Shown here piece after piece: positions 1-8,129 of a DNA stretch of 64,000 bases; the stretch's first letter is position 1; the number at the start of each line of letters is the position of its first letter. The stretch is from Streptomyces sp. TLI_053 (GTDB lineage Bacteria; Actinomycetota; Actinomycetes; Streptomycetales; Streptomycetaceae). The notes beneath the pieces are model-generated. The model saw nothing but the letters and a program-made list of their open reading frames with translations, made no database searches and was not told the origin of the DNA. The stretch covers positions 7,653,501 through 7,717,500 of the forward strand of contig NZ_LT629775.1 in NCBI RefSeq assembly GCF_900105395.1, written 5' to 3'. The position numbers were made by a program, and so were the translations under genes.

Positions 1-186
1 CTCAACCGGGCGCTCTCCGACGCCGGCCTGATCGACCGCTACCACCTGCTGGTCTTCCCGCTGCTGCTCGGCGCGGGCAAGCGGCTCTTCAGCGACACCG
101 ACAAGGACACCCAGAAGCTGAAGCTGGTCGAGTACGCCGCCTACGCCAACGGCCTGCAGAAGCAGGTCTTCGACGTGGTCCGCTGA
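1..186 (+). CDS. Dihydrofolate reductase/RibD C-terminal-domain protein, 3' end
   Basis: The window opens inside this gene; 61 codons and a TGA stop are visible. The segment LLVFPLLLGAGKRLF is the signature close to the C-terminus of RibD_C/DHFR-like reductases, which bind NADPH and reduce a pterin- or pyrimidine-like substrate. In actinobacteria these are usually stand-alone, poorly characterised cytoplasmic reductases of about 190-200 residues, so roughly two thirds lies to the left. The substrate cannot be inferred. The next gene is convergent and only 16 bases away. Confidence 0.75.
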   Translation, partial: LNRALSDAGLIDRYHLLVFPLLLGAGKRLFSDTDKDTQKLKLVEYAAYANGLQKQVFDVVR

Positions 187-202
187 CGCGCGCCACGTAC
201 CG

Positions 203-757
203 TCAGAGTTCCCGCAACCCCCGGTCGGCCCGGGTGCCCTCCACCAGCTTGGCGAGGGCCGCCCGGGTCTCGGCCGGTCGCCGCAGCGGGCGGATCAGCG
301 CCACCGCCTTGTCCAGCCAGGCGCGGTCGCCGAGCAGCGCGGCCTCCCCGGTCCCGACCACGACCGCGAACAGCGCCTCCGCGGCGGCCAGTTCGTGCGG
401 CGCGTACCGCTGACCCCGGTGGTGGCCGAAGCGGCCGGTCCAGTACTCGTAGGGGTGCCGCAAGGTCGCAGTCAGATGCGGGCCGGTCAGTCCGAGCGGC
501 GCCATCTGGCCGAGCGTGAGCAGCGCGGTCCGCCGCGAGCCCGTCCACCGGTGGGGCGTGACCGCGAGCCCCAGACTCATGAACCGGCCCCACCCGACGA
601 CCGCGCCGGGGTGCCCGTCGGCGTACGGGACGATGCCCTCGGCGGTGAGTTCCAGGTGGTTCCGGTCCCGGTGGTCGCCCAGCAGCCACCGGCCGTCCAC
701 CCGGACCAGCGGTCCGAGCGCGTGGCCGGATCCGGGCTCGTTCGCGGGAGTGTCCAC
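203..757 (-). CDS. Conserved hypothetical protein
   Basis: This encodes 184 residues from a GTG start preceded by a strong ribosome binding site (GAGGAGG, about 5 nt away). There is no signal peptide or membrane segment. The N-terminus reads like a small beta domain (LVRVDGRWLLGDHRDRN) and the rest is helical and rich in Ala, Leu and Arg. I recognise no catalytic motif. It lies convergent to the RibD-type gene and divergent from the acetyltransferase at 844. Third-position GC is high throughout, which supports coding. Function unknown. Confidence 0.7.
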   Translation of the reverse strand: MDTPANEPGSGHALGPLVRVDGRWLLGDHRDRNHLELTAEGIVPYADGHPGAVVGWGRFMSLGLAVTPHRWTGSRRTALLTLGQMAPLGLTGPHLTATLRHPYEYWTGRFGHHRGQRYAPHELAAAEALFAVVVGTGEAALLGDRAWLDKAVALIRPLRRPAETRAALAKLVEGTRADRGLREL

Positions 758-843
758 GCTTCCTCCTCGGGAGTACCTGCCGTTGCCGTGCCGCAGGTCC
801 GCCCGCCGGCCCGGCCGGGGGCGGGCCTTGGCATGATGCGGTA

Positions 844-1374
844 ATGAATGATGATCAGATCAGCATATTCACCGAGGTCGTCCCGCTGGAGCAGTACAGC
901 CACACCGAGATCCTCGGCGACGGGCCGGACCCGTTCCAGGTCGCCGAGCACGGAATGGTCTGGCGGCCCAAGGACCTCCACTTCGGCATCCGCGCCGAGC
1001 CGGACGGCCGGCTGGTCGCCCACGCCGGACTGGTGGTCCTGCCGGTGTCGATCGACGGGAGCCCGACCGAGATCGTCGGACTCGGCGGTGTGGCCGTCGC
1101 CGGCGACCGGCGCGGGCACGGCCTCGCCCGGAAGGTGGTGGACGGCGCCCTCGCCCACGCCCGCACCCTCGGGCCGCGCTTCGCCGTCCTGTTCTGCCGC
1201 CCGGACAAGGCCGGGCTCTACGCCCGCCTCGGCTGGCGGCCACTGGCGGGCCCGGTCGAGGTCGAACAGCCCACCGGCCCGGCGACGATGCCGCTGCGCA
1301 CGATGTGGTTCCCGCTGCACGACGGTGCCGAGTGGGCCGCAGGGGAACTCCGGTTGCACTCGCTGCCGATGTGA
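844..1374 (+). CDS. GNAT family N-acetyltransferase
   Basis: This is a 176-residue cytoplasmic protein. The acetyl-CoA pyrophosphate-binding loop is visible as VAGDRRGHGLARKVV at about residues 84-98, followed by the typical FCRPDKAGLYARLGWR segment near residue 118. The Gcn5-related fold transfers an acetyl group from acetyl-CoA to an amine; the acceptor is not predictable. No Shine-Dalgarno sequence precedes the ATG, but CATGAT lies six bases upstream, as expected for a leaderless transcript. The DUF1905 gene follows 19 bases after the stop and may be co-transcribed. Confidence 0.82.
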   Translation: MNDDQISIFTEVVPLEQYSHTEILGDGPDPFQVAEHGMVWRPKDLHFGIRAEPDGRLVAHAGLVVLPVSIDGSPTEIVGLGGVAVAGDRRGHGLARKVVDGALAHARTLGPRFAVLFCRPDKAGLYARLGWRPLAGPVEVEQPTGPATMPLRTMWFPLHDGAEWAAGELRLHSLPM

Positions 1375-1393
1375 CGCGTGGGAAGCTGACCCC

Positions 1394-1696
1394 ATGAAGT
1401 TCGAATTCGAGGCCGAGCTCTGGATCTGGGAAGCCCGGCGCTCCGACAACTGGACCTTCGTCAGGCTGCCCGTCGAGGCCTCCGAGGAGATCCACGACCT
1501 GACCGCCGCCGGGCCGAGGCGCGGCTTCGGCTCGCTGCGGGTGCGGGTCACGATCGGCGCCAGCAGCTGGCAGACGTCGATCTTCCCGGCCTCCGACGGC
1601 GCCTACGTGCTCCCGGTCAAGCGCGCCGTCCGCAAGGCCGAGGACCTCGACGCCGGTGACACCGCCACCGTCACCGTCGAACTCCTCGACCTCTGA
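1394..1696 (+). CDS. DUF1905 domain-containing protein
   Basis: This is a 100-residue protein, the full usual length of the DUF1905 family. The start MKFEFEAELWIWE, the central W-x-F-V-x-L-P segment and the closing D-x-G-D-T-V-T-V-E-L motif are characteristic. The fold is a small beta barrel of unknown biochemical function. It follows the GNAT gene on the same strand and converges on a second GNAT gene, with a hairpin between them. A bypassed alternative is a longer reading frame that begins inside the GNAT gene. Confidence 0.8.
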   Translation: MKFEFEAELWIWEARRSDNWTFVRLPVEASEEIHDLTAAGPRRGFGSLRVRVTIGASSWQTSIFPASDGAYVLPVKRAVRKAEDLDAGDTATVTVELLDL

Positions 1697-1698
1697 CG

Positions 1699-1724
1699 GT
1701 CCGGCCCGTTCGGACGGGCCGGAC
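1699..1724. terminator. Bidirectional hairpin terminator
   Basis: Arms GTCCGGCCCG and CGGGCCGGAC (10 bp) enclose a 6-nt loop between two convergent genes. The right arm continues into two more copies of a GGGCCGGAC-type unit. There is no T-tract, as is common in this group. Confidence 0.6.
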
Positions 1725-1740
1725 GGGCCGGACGGGCCGG

Positions 1741-2613
1741 TCACAGCATCCGCTGGTACTGGTGGGTCTCGTGCGTCGGCCGGTACCCGAGCGCCTCGTT
1801 GACCCTCCGCATCGAGGTGTTGTCCTCGGCGGTGTCGGTCAGCAGGCCGCCGAGGGCCGGGTGCCGGCGGCGGGTCAGGGCGATCGCCTCGGCCTTCATC
1901 CGCCGGGCGAGGCCGTGCCCGCGGTGCGCGGGCAGGACGGCGGTGCCGTAGTGCCGGCCGTCGCCGGTGCCGTCGGCCGGGACCACCAGTTCGGTGAAGC
2001 CGACCATCGAACCGTCGGACACGGCCACCGCCGCCACCGTGTGCAGGTGTTCGCCGCGCAGCTCCACCACCCGGGCGACCGCCCGGAGCCGGTCGACGTC
2101 CCAGCTCACCGTGCCGTGGTCGACCTCACCCATCGGCATGTCGTCCATCGCGCGGCGGGCGGCGGCGTACGGCACGGCGAGCTCGTCGGGGACGGCACCG
2201 TCCCAGGCCACCAGTCGGTAGGCCCGCTCCGTCCCCCCGGACGTCGCCACCTCGGCCGACCCGGTCAGGTCGAGCCTGGCGTGCCGCAGGGTCAGCGCCT
2301 TCCGGAACCCCTGCGCGGAGAGGAATCCCTCGCCCGGCGTCCCGTCGTCGACCGCCGCCACCACGGCCCGCCGTCCGTCGGCGGCGGCCGCCGCCACCGC
2401 GGTGTCCACCAGCCGCGCCCCGACCCCCCGACGCCGCTCCACCGGGTGCACCCGCAGGGCCAGTTCGGCCAGGTGTGCCTGCCCCGGGTCGGTGAACAGC
2501 CGCAGCGAGGCCGTCCCGACCGGATTCCCCTCCCCGTCCACCGCCAGCCACACCAGCCGTCGGCTGTGGGTGCCGTGATCGGGATCGGTCAGAGCAGTGA
2601 TGCGAATCGACAA
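1741..2613 (-). CDS. Tandem GNAT N-acetyltransferase
   Basis: This encodes 290 residues with two GNAT modules in series. Each has an acetyl-CoA loop: VHPVERRRGVGARLV in the first half and VLPAHRGHGLARRMK in the second. The C-terminal NEALGYRP segment is the usual end of the fold. The chosen start is TTG at 2613, with GGAGAA five bases upstream and the reading MSIRITALTDP. The open frame runs on to 3219, but that stretch crosses tandem repeats and the EACC1 gene and has no good start. Double-GNAT proteins include mycothiol synthase and many uncharacterised transferases; the substrate here is unknown. Confidence 0.78.
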   Translation of the reverse strand: MSIRITALTDPDHGTHSRRLVWLAVDGEGNPVGTASLRLFTDPGQAHLAELALRVHPVERRRGVGARLVDTAVAAAAADGRRAVVAAVDDGTPGEGFLSAQGFRKALTLRHARLDLTGSAEVATSGGTERAYRLVAWDGAVPDELAVPYAAARRAMDDMPMGEVDHGTVSWDVDRLRAVARVVELRGEHLHTVAAVAVSDGSMVGFTELVVPADGTGDGRHYGTAVLPAHRGHGLARRMKAEAIALTRRRHPALGGLLTDTAEDNTSMRRVNEALGYRPTHETHQYQRML

Positions 2614-2714
2614 ATCTTCTCCATGAACCGGGTTCGGACGTGCCCGAAGCGACAAGTCGCCGGACCCTAACCGCCCTCGCGACCCGTCCGCAACGAGGTT
2701 TCCCGTCCCGGCGC

Positions 2715-2768
2715 CGGAGCACCGCCGTCCGTCGGAGCACCGCCGTCCGCCGGAGCACCGCCGTTCGC
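2715..2768. repeat. Three tandem 18-bp repeats
   Basis: The unit CGGAGCACCGCCGTCCGT occurs three times head to tail with changes at two positions. It lies in the 250-base divergent region between the tandem GNAT gene and the EACC1-like gene. A TAGGTT box at 2811-2816, downstream of the repeats, could be the -10 of the rightward unit. Confidence 0.8.
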
Positions 2769-2863
2769 CGGATTCCCGCGATCCGGGGGACGGGGGAGCG
2801 TGATCCGGAATAGGTTGGCCGACACCGGAGTCGGGTGGGGGACGGGAAGGGGAACCGGGAATC

Positions 2864-3283
2864 GTGGAGATCGGTCTGGCGCTGGTGGACGGCGCTTCGG
2901 GGGCTGCCGTGCCGGCGGCGGCGCGCTCGTTGGCGCAACGGCTGCGGGCCGAGGACGAGTTGCGGGGCCGGGTGGCGCTGCGCGGCAGCGCCCCGGCGGC
3001 GGGGGAGATGAACGCCGGGGTGGTCCAGCTGGTGACCGTGGCCCTCGCCTCCGGGGGCGCCGGGACGGTGCTGGTGCGGGTGGTGGCGGACTGGCTGCGA
3101 GGGCAGCGCAGCCACCTGGTGATCAGGGTGAGCAGGACCGAGCACGAGACGTACGAGCTCGAACTCGACAACGTCAAGGACGCGGGCGAACTGATCGACC
3201 GCTTCGAGGCCTTCGTCAACGGGCAGCAGGAGCACGAGCAGGAGCAGCCACGCGACCGGGCGACCGGCCATGGCGCTGCCTGA
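2864..3283 (+). CDS. EACC1-like effector-associated component
   Basis: This is a 139-residue protein from a GTG start. The middle segment VVQLVTVALASGGAGTVLV followed by VVADWLRGQRSHLVIRV is the hallmark of the effector-associated constant component EACC1 group described in actinobacterial NTP-dependent conflict systems: a glycine-rich hydrophobic hairpin, then a short beta region. It is probably a membrane-associating or adaptor partner for the effector encoded next door. The 3' end overlaps the caspase-Hsp70 gene by 14 bases, so the two are translationally coupled. The last 20 residues are charged (Glu, Gln, Arg). The assignment rests on motif and context; no catalytic residue is expected. 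Confidence 0.75.
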   Translation: MEIGLALVDGASGAAVPAAARSLAQRLRAEDELRGRVALRGSAPAAGEMNAGVVQLVTVALASGGAGTVLVRVVADWLRGQRSHLVIRVSRTEHETYELELDNVKDAGELIDRFEAFVNGQQEHEQEQPRDRATGHGAA

Positions 3284-5837
3284 CGGACCGGGCTCGCGGA
3301 TCGTCCTGATCGGCTCGGCCGCCTACCGGCACGACGACCTGCCGCCGCTGCCCGCCGTCCGGAACAACCTCACCGACCTGGCCGCCGCGCTCACCGACCC
3401 GCAGCAGGGCTGGCTCGACGAGGCCCAGTGCACCCTGGTGCCCGACCCCCGGACGGCGGCCGACGTCGTCCGCGCCCTGCGGCCGTCGGTCCTGGAGGCC
3501 GAGGACCTGCTGCTGGTCTACTACGCGGGTCACGGGATCGTCGAGGACACCGACTACTACCTCGCGGTCACCGAGACCGACCCCGAGGAACCGTCGATCA
3601 GCGCGCTGCCGTACCGGACGCTGCGCAAGGTGGTGCTCGGCGCCCGGGCCCGCAACCGGGTCGTCGTCATCGACGCCTGCTGGTCCGGGATGGCCACCAC
3701 CGCCCACATGGCGGGCGGCCAGGAAAGACTGCGCACCCAGACCGCGATCGAGGGCGCTTTCGTACTGGCCTCCTCCGAGCACGACAGCACCTCGCTGGCA
3801 CCGGTGGGGGAGCGGTTCACCGCGTTCACCAAGGAGCTGATCGGACTCCTCCAGGACGGATCGTCACGGCTCGGACCGGAGTTGACGCTCGACAACGTCT
3901 ATCAGCACCTGCTCCACGAACTCACCGCGGCCGGGCGTCCCCGGCCCACCAGGACGGCCACCAACACGGCCGCCCGCCTGGTGATCGCCCGCAACCGCGG
4001 GTACCGCCCGGACACCGGCTCCTGGCGGGCCGACCGGTCCGGCCACGCCGGGCACCCGGCGCTGCGGGAGGGCCGGCTGCTGCTCGACGAGGAGGAGCGC
4101 GCCGGGCACGTCGGCGGGTACGAGGAGGCCGCGGACGGCTACGCCGCCGTCGCCCAGGTGCTGAGCCGACTGTTCGGCCCCAAGGACGAACTCGCCGAGG
4201 CCGCCCAGCACAGCCGCGCCTTCTGGGCGGCCCGCCGGGCGGCGGTCGTGGCCGCCGTTCCCCCACCGCCCGAGCAGGCTCCGCTGACCGGCTTCCGGAC
4301 GGTGGGGATCGAACTGGGCCCCGGTTTCTGCACGGTGGCGACGCTGGAGGGTGATCGGGTCGAGATCGTCCCCAACGCCGAGGGGGCCGAGCGGACTCCG
4401 GCCGTGGTCGCCTTCACCGGTGCGACCGGTGACAGCGTGCTGGTCGGTGCACCGGCTGTACGGCAGGAACTGCGCAACGCGAGCGGCACGTTCCGCCTTG
4501 CCGAGGCCGGTCGTATCGGCGCGGGGGAGTTGACCCTGGTCGACGGTGCACCGGTCACCGCCGAGCGCGTGCTCACCGAGCTGCTGAGAAAGGTGAAGCG
4601 GGACACCGAGGACCGGCTCGGCGAGCGGGTGGCCAGGGCAGTGGTCGCCGTCCCGGCCGCGACCTCCGAGGCGGAGCGGCGCCGGATCCAGCAGGCCTGC
4701 CGGACCGTGGGTGTCGAGCCGCTGCGGCTGGTCTCCGCCTCGCTCGCCGCCGGGATGGCCTTCGACCGGCAGATGGGTGGCCGTGAGTCGACCCTGCTCG
4801 TGGTGGGGTTGGAGGCGACGTCCCTGGAGGTCGCCGTGGTCGAGGTCGGATCCGGCGTGACCTTCGTGAATGCGATCGCGCTCACGGACGGGCTCGGCAG
4901 CGAGGGCTGGGTGACCCGGCTCGCCAACGACCTGTTGAAGGACTTCGAGTCCCGGCACGGTGTGCGTCTCGCCGCGGACCGGGAGGTCAACCGACGGGTG
5001 CGGCAGGCGGCGGGGACGGCGGTGGAGGAACTTCGGTCGGTCGGGGAGACCACCGTCCGTGTTCCCTATCTCGCCAACACACCGGCGGGTCCGGCCACCC
5101 TTGAGGCCACGGTCACCCGCGAGCAGTACGACCGGATCACCGCCGGCCTTCGCAGTGCCTGCGCGGAGACGGTCGAGCGGATGCTCACGGAGCTGTGGCG
5201 CGGCGACCGGGCGGAGATCGAGCACGTCCTGCTGGTGGGCGCGGGATCCCGGATCCCGGGTCTGGTCGACCTGGTGCGCGGGTCCGTCGGGCGGCAGGGC
5301 GTCAATGTCGTCGCCATGGTCGACACCCAGCTGGCAGTGGGAGCGATGCTCCATGCGGGGATGATGACCGGAGTGGCGCGCGACGTGCTCGGGGTGGACA
5401 TCCTCGCCCGGGCGATCGGCATCGAGAGCCAGGAAGGGCGGATGACGGTCCTGGTGCCGGCGAGCACGGGTCTCCCGACGAGGAGGAGCGCGATGCTCAC
5501 GACCTCGTCGGAGGACCAGCCGGCGGTGAACATCAACGTCTACCAGGGCGAGGAGGAGACCGCGGCCCGGAACGTGCTGCTCGCGAGCCTCCGGCTGTCC
5601 GGGCTGCCGCTCGCACCGCCCGGGCTGCTGCAGATCGAGGTCACCGTGGACATAGACGCCAACGGCGAGATCCTGGTGTCCGCCAGGGACTTCGCCACCG
5701 GCCGTTCCGAGACGCTCACCGACATCACCGGGTCCGCGCCGCCCACGGTGCCGCTGTTCGGTGATCTGCCCGCGGAGTTCCGGCCGCCCGACCCGGTCGG
5801 GGAGGAACCGCCCCGGCAGCAGCAGAAGCAGTCCTGA
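3270..5837 (+). CDS. Caspase (C14)-Hsp70 fusion protein
   Basis: This encodes 855 residues. Residues 10-243 form a caspase/metacaspase domain with the catalytic dyad in YYAGHGI (His88) and VVVIDACWSG (Cys137). Residues 250-340 are a helical linker. From residue 343 an Hsp70-type ATPase begins (TVGIELGPGFCTVA), continues with VVAVPAATSEAERRRI and LLVGAGSRIPGL, and ends in a recognisable substrate-binding beta domain (VNINVYQGE, LPLAPPGLLQIEVTVDIDANG). The usual Hsp70 DLGGGTFD phosphate loop is replaced by GLEATSLE, so ATP turnover may be altered. The ATG lacks a clear ribosome site and overlaps the EACC1-like gene, implying coupled translation. It is likely a cytoplasmic, chaperone-gated protease effector. 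Confidence 0.85.
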   Translation: MALPDGPGSRIVLIGSAAYRHDDLPPLPAVRNNLTDLAAALTDPQQGWLDEAQCTLVPDPRTAADVVRALRPSVLEAEDLLLVYYAGHGIVEDTDYYLAVTETDPEEPSISALPYRTLRKVVLGARARNRVVVIDACWSGMATTAHMAGGQERLRTQTAIEGAFVLASSEHDSTSLAPVGERFTAFTKELIGLLQDGSSRLGPELTLDNVYQHLLHELTAAGRPRPTRTATNTAARLVIARNRGYRPDTGSWRADRSGHAGHPALREGRLLLDEEERAGHVGGYEEAADGYAAVAQVLSRLFGPKDELAEAAQHSRAFWAARRAAVVAAVPPPPEQAPLTGFRTVGIELGPGFCTVATLEGDRVEIVPNAEGAERTPAVVAFTGATGDSVLVGAPAVRQELRNASGTFRLAEAGRIGAGELTLVDGAPVTAERVLTELLRKVKRDTEDRLGERVARAVVAVPAATSEAERRRIQQACRTVGVEPLRLVSASLAAGMAFDRQMGGRESTLLVVGLEATSLEVAVVEVGSGVTFVNAIALTDGLGSEGWVTRLANDLLKDFESRHGVRLAADREVNRRVRQAAGTAVEELRSVGETTVRVPYLANTPAGPATLEATVTREQYDRITAGLRSACAETVERMLTELWRGDRAEIEHVLLVGAGSRIPGLVDLVRGSVGRQGVNVVAMVDTQLAVGAMLHAGMMTGVARDVLGVDILARAIGIESQEGRMTVLVPASTGLPTRRSAMLTTSSEDQPAVNINVYQGEEETAARNVLLASLRLSGLPLAPPGLLQIEVTVDIDANGEILVSARDFATGRSETLTDITGSAPPTVPLFGDLPAEFRPPDPVGEEPPRQQQKQS

Positions 5838-5838
5838 G

Positions 5839-5870
5839 CGGTGGGGGTGTACCTGGGTACACCCCCACCG
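5839..5870. terminator. Rho-independent-type terminator
   Basis: A perfect 15-bp stem (left arm CGGTGGGGGTGTACC) with a 2-nt loop starts two bases after the caspase-Hsp70 stop codon. It closes the two-gene unit. Confidence 0.8.
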
Positions 5871-5959
5871 GGCACCTGGACGCAATGTCCGGCCGCCCGC
5901 GCCCCGGAAGAGTCGTCGTCGACGGAAACACGCGGACGAGCGGACCGGAGGCGGACGAC

Positions 5960-6805
5960 ATGAGGACCGGACGACAGAGCGGGAAGCCGCCGTGGAAGGC
6001 CGAGACGGGGGCGTTCCTCGCCGTCGCCTTCCTCGGGGCCGGGCTGCTGGCCGCCGTGCAGCCGGCCACCGGCATCCCGGACGAGGTGGTGCAGCTGACC
6101 CAGTTCGGGCCCGCCGCAGGCGTGCTGGCGGTGGCCCTGCTGTGGCCGGAGCGGATCCGCGCCCGGCTGGCCGGTGCCGTCCGGGTCCGGCGCGACACCG
6201 CCTGGGCGGGCCCGGGCCGGGGCGTCCCGCTGCTGCTCACCGCTCCGCTGCTGATCGCGCTCGCCGCCGGCGCCTACGCGCTGCTCGGCGACGGCGACGC
6301 CCGGCTGACCGACCCCCGCTCCCTGGCCCACCCGTTCGCGCTGGTCGTGCTCGCCCAGCTGGTCGGCGCCTGCGGCGAGGAGATCGGCTGGCGGTGCTAC
6401 CTGCAGCCGCTGCTGCGGACCCGCTTCGGTCCGCTCGCCGCCCCCGTCGCGGTGGGGGTGCTCTGGGGCTGCTGGCACGTCCAGGTGTTCGCCCAACGGC
6501 CCGCTTACGCGGCCGGGTTCCTGCTGGCCACGGTCGCGATGTCGGTGGTGCTCGGACTCGCCCTGGAGGGGGTGCGGGCCCACCGGCTGCTGCTCGCGGG
6601 CGGCTTCCACACCCTGGTCAACCTCGGGATGCTGCTGACGATGGACGAGGAGGACGGCACGGTGCTGCCGATGCTTCTGCTCGGCGGCGCCTGCCTGTTG
6701 GTGGCCGTGCCGTGGGTGCTGCGGGCCCGGCGGGCAGCCCGGCCGGGCGTCCGTCGGCGGACGGCGCCGGATAGGATCCCGGCGGTGCGGCACGGGGCGC
6801 GCTGA
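5960..6805 (+). CDS. CPBP family intramembrane metalloprotease
   Basis: This is a 281-residue membrane protein with about seven or eight hydrophobic helices. The CPBP/Abi (CAAX protease and bacteriocin-processing) signature is present: GEEIGWR with Glu140-Glu141 and Arg145, then WGCWH and GGFHTLVN supplying the metal-binding histidines. Members cleave substrates within the membrane; several act in bacteriocin immunity or in signalling. The ATG at 5960 has GGAGG eight bases upstream, better than the GTG/ATG starts further up. The stop is one base from the kinase start, so it is probably in one operon with the two-component pair. Confidence 0.82.
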   Translation: MRTGRQSGKPPWKAETGAFLAVAFLGAGLLAAVQPATGIPDEVVQLTQFGPAAGVLAVALLWPERIRARLAGAVRVRRDTAWAGPGRGVPLLLTAPLLIALAAGAYALLGDGDARLTDPRSLAHPFALVVLAQLVGACGEEIGWRCYLQPLLRTRFGPLAAPVAVGVLWGCWHVQVFAQRPAYAAGFLLATVAMSVVLGLALEGVRAHRLLLAGGFHTLVNLGMLLTMDEEDGTVLPMLLLGGACLLVAVPWVLRARRAARPGVRRRTAPDRIPAVRHGAR

Positions 6806-6806
6806 G

Positions 6807-8129
6807 GTGACGGAACGACAGGCGGGCGCGGCGGTGCGGGGGCGAGTGGCGGGAGAAGTCGCGGGCGGGGTGCGGGCGTTGCTCCGCTGCCAGCTCACCG
6901 CCCTCGCGGCCTTCGCCGTGACCGGGGTCGCCGTCCTCGTGGTTCTCGTGCTGCTGCTGGTCCCGGTCGGTGCGGGGCAGCCGCTGCTGCCGGGCGCGGC
7001 GGCGCTGCTGCGGCGGTGGTCGGACCGGTACCGCGCCTGGACGGTCGAGTGGACGGGGACCCGGATCAGTCCGCCCGACCCGCTGCCGGAGGGCGACGGC
7101 CCGACGTCCACCGACGGTCGGCGGCGGGCCCACCGGATCCTCGGTGACGAGGGCTTCTGGCGCGATGTCCGCTGGGCCTGGCTGGAGCCGTGGGTGGGGG
7201 CGTTCCTGGTGTCCGTGCCGCCGACCCTGGCCGGGTTCGGACTGTTCGGCGCGCTCGTCCAGCCCTTCGTCTGGCGCCTGCTCGGGCCGAGCAACTGGTA
7301 CGCCTTCGTGCCCGTCGACTCGACCGCCTCGATGCTCGCCGCCGCCGTGCTCGGCCTGCTGTTCGTGGCGGGCGGGCTGCGGCTGGCGCCCGCGGCGCTC
7401 GGGCTGCACGCCCGGTGGAGCCGGTACACCCTCGCCGCGCCCTACAGCACCGAACTGGTCCGCCGGGTCGAGCACCTTGCCGACACCAGGGCCGAGGCGC
7501 TGGACGCGCAGGCGGCCGAACTGCGGCGGATCGAACGCGATCTGCACGACGGCGCGCAGGCCCGGCTGGTCTCCCTCGGCATGACCCTGGACGCGGCGAC
7601 CCGGCTGCTGGACTCCGACCCGGACGGCGCCCGCGACCTGCTGCGCGAGGTCCGGGCGAGTTCGACCCGGGCGCTCCAGGACCTCCGGGAGCTGGTGCAC
7701 GGCATCCACCCCCCGATCCTCACCGACCGCGGCCTCGGCGACGCCGTCCGCTCCCTCGCGCTGGACTGCTTCCTGGACGTGCACGTCACCGTCGACCTGC
7801 CGGGGCGCTTCCCGGCGCCGGTCGAGGCGGCGGCCTACTTCGCGGTCGCGGAGCTGCTCGCCAACGCGTCCAAGCACGGCGGCGGCCGGGAGGTGACGAT
7901 CCGGCTGGCGCACGCGGACGGGACCCTGACCGCCGTCGTCACGGACGACGGCCGGGGCGGGGCGGACCCCGGCCGGGGCAGCGGACTGCGCGGCGTGGTG
8001 CGCCGGCTGAGTACCGTCGACGGAACCCTCGCCCTGCACAGCCCGCCGGGCGGCCCGACCACCGTGACCCTGGAGATACCGTGCGCGTCGTCCTCGCCGA
8101 AGACCTCTTCCTGCTCCGGGACGGGCTGA
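6807..8129 (+). CDS. Sensor histidine kinase (HisKA_3 type)
   Basis: This encodes 440 residues. The N-terminal half has four hydrophobic segments (about 28-50, 128-150, 172-195 and nearby). The dimerisation/phosphoacceptor box RRIERDLHDGAQ places the phosphorylated His at residue 247, and the N-box AELLANASKHGGG follows at about 349-361. DDGRGG and GSGLRG are the ATP-lid glycine boxes. This is the NarX/LiaS-like architecture usual for actinobacterial cell-envelope sensors. The GTG start is one base after the CPBP stop. The 3' end overlaps the response regulator by 49 bases in another frame, which ties their translation together. The signal is unknown. Confidence 0.87.
   Translation: MTERQAGAAVRGRVAGEVAGGVRALLRCQLTALAAFAVTGVAVLVVLVLLLVPVGAGQPLLPGAAALLRRWSDRYRAWTVEWTGTRISPPDPLPEGDGPTSTDGRRRAHRILGDEGFWRDVRWAWLEPWVGAFLVSVPPTLAGFGLFGALVQPFVWRLLGPSNWYAFVPVDSTASMLAAAVLGLLFVAGGLRLAPAALGLHARWSRYTLAAPYSTELVRRVEHLADTRAEALDAQAAELRRIERDLHDGAQARLVSLGMTLDAATRLLDSDPDGARDLLREVRASSTRALQDLRELVHGIHPPILTDRGLGDAVRSLALDCFLDVHVTVDLPGRFPAPVEAAAYFAVAELLANASKHGGGREVTIRLAHADGTLTAVVTDDGRGGADPGRGSGLRGVVRRLSTVDGTLALHSPPGGPTTVTLEIPCASSSPKTSSCSGTG

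Noticed and set aside
2614..3219. Upstream extension of the tandem GNAT frame to 492 codons
   Set aside because: It would run through the 18-bp repeats and the EACC1 gene on the other strand, is Ser/Arg-rich without domain features, and has no start signal; the TTG at 2613 has a ribosome site.
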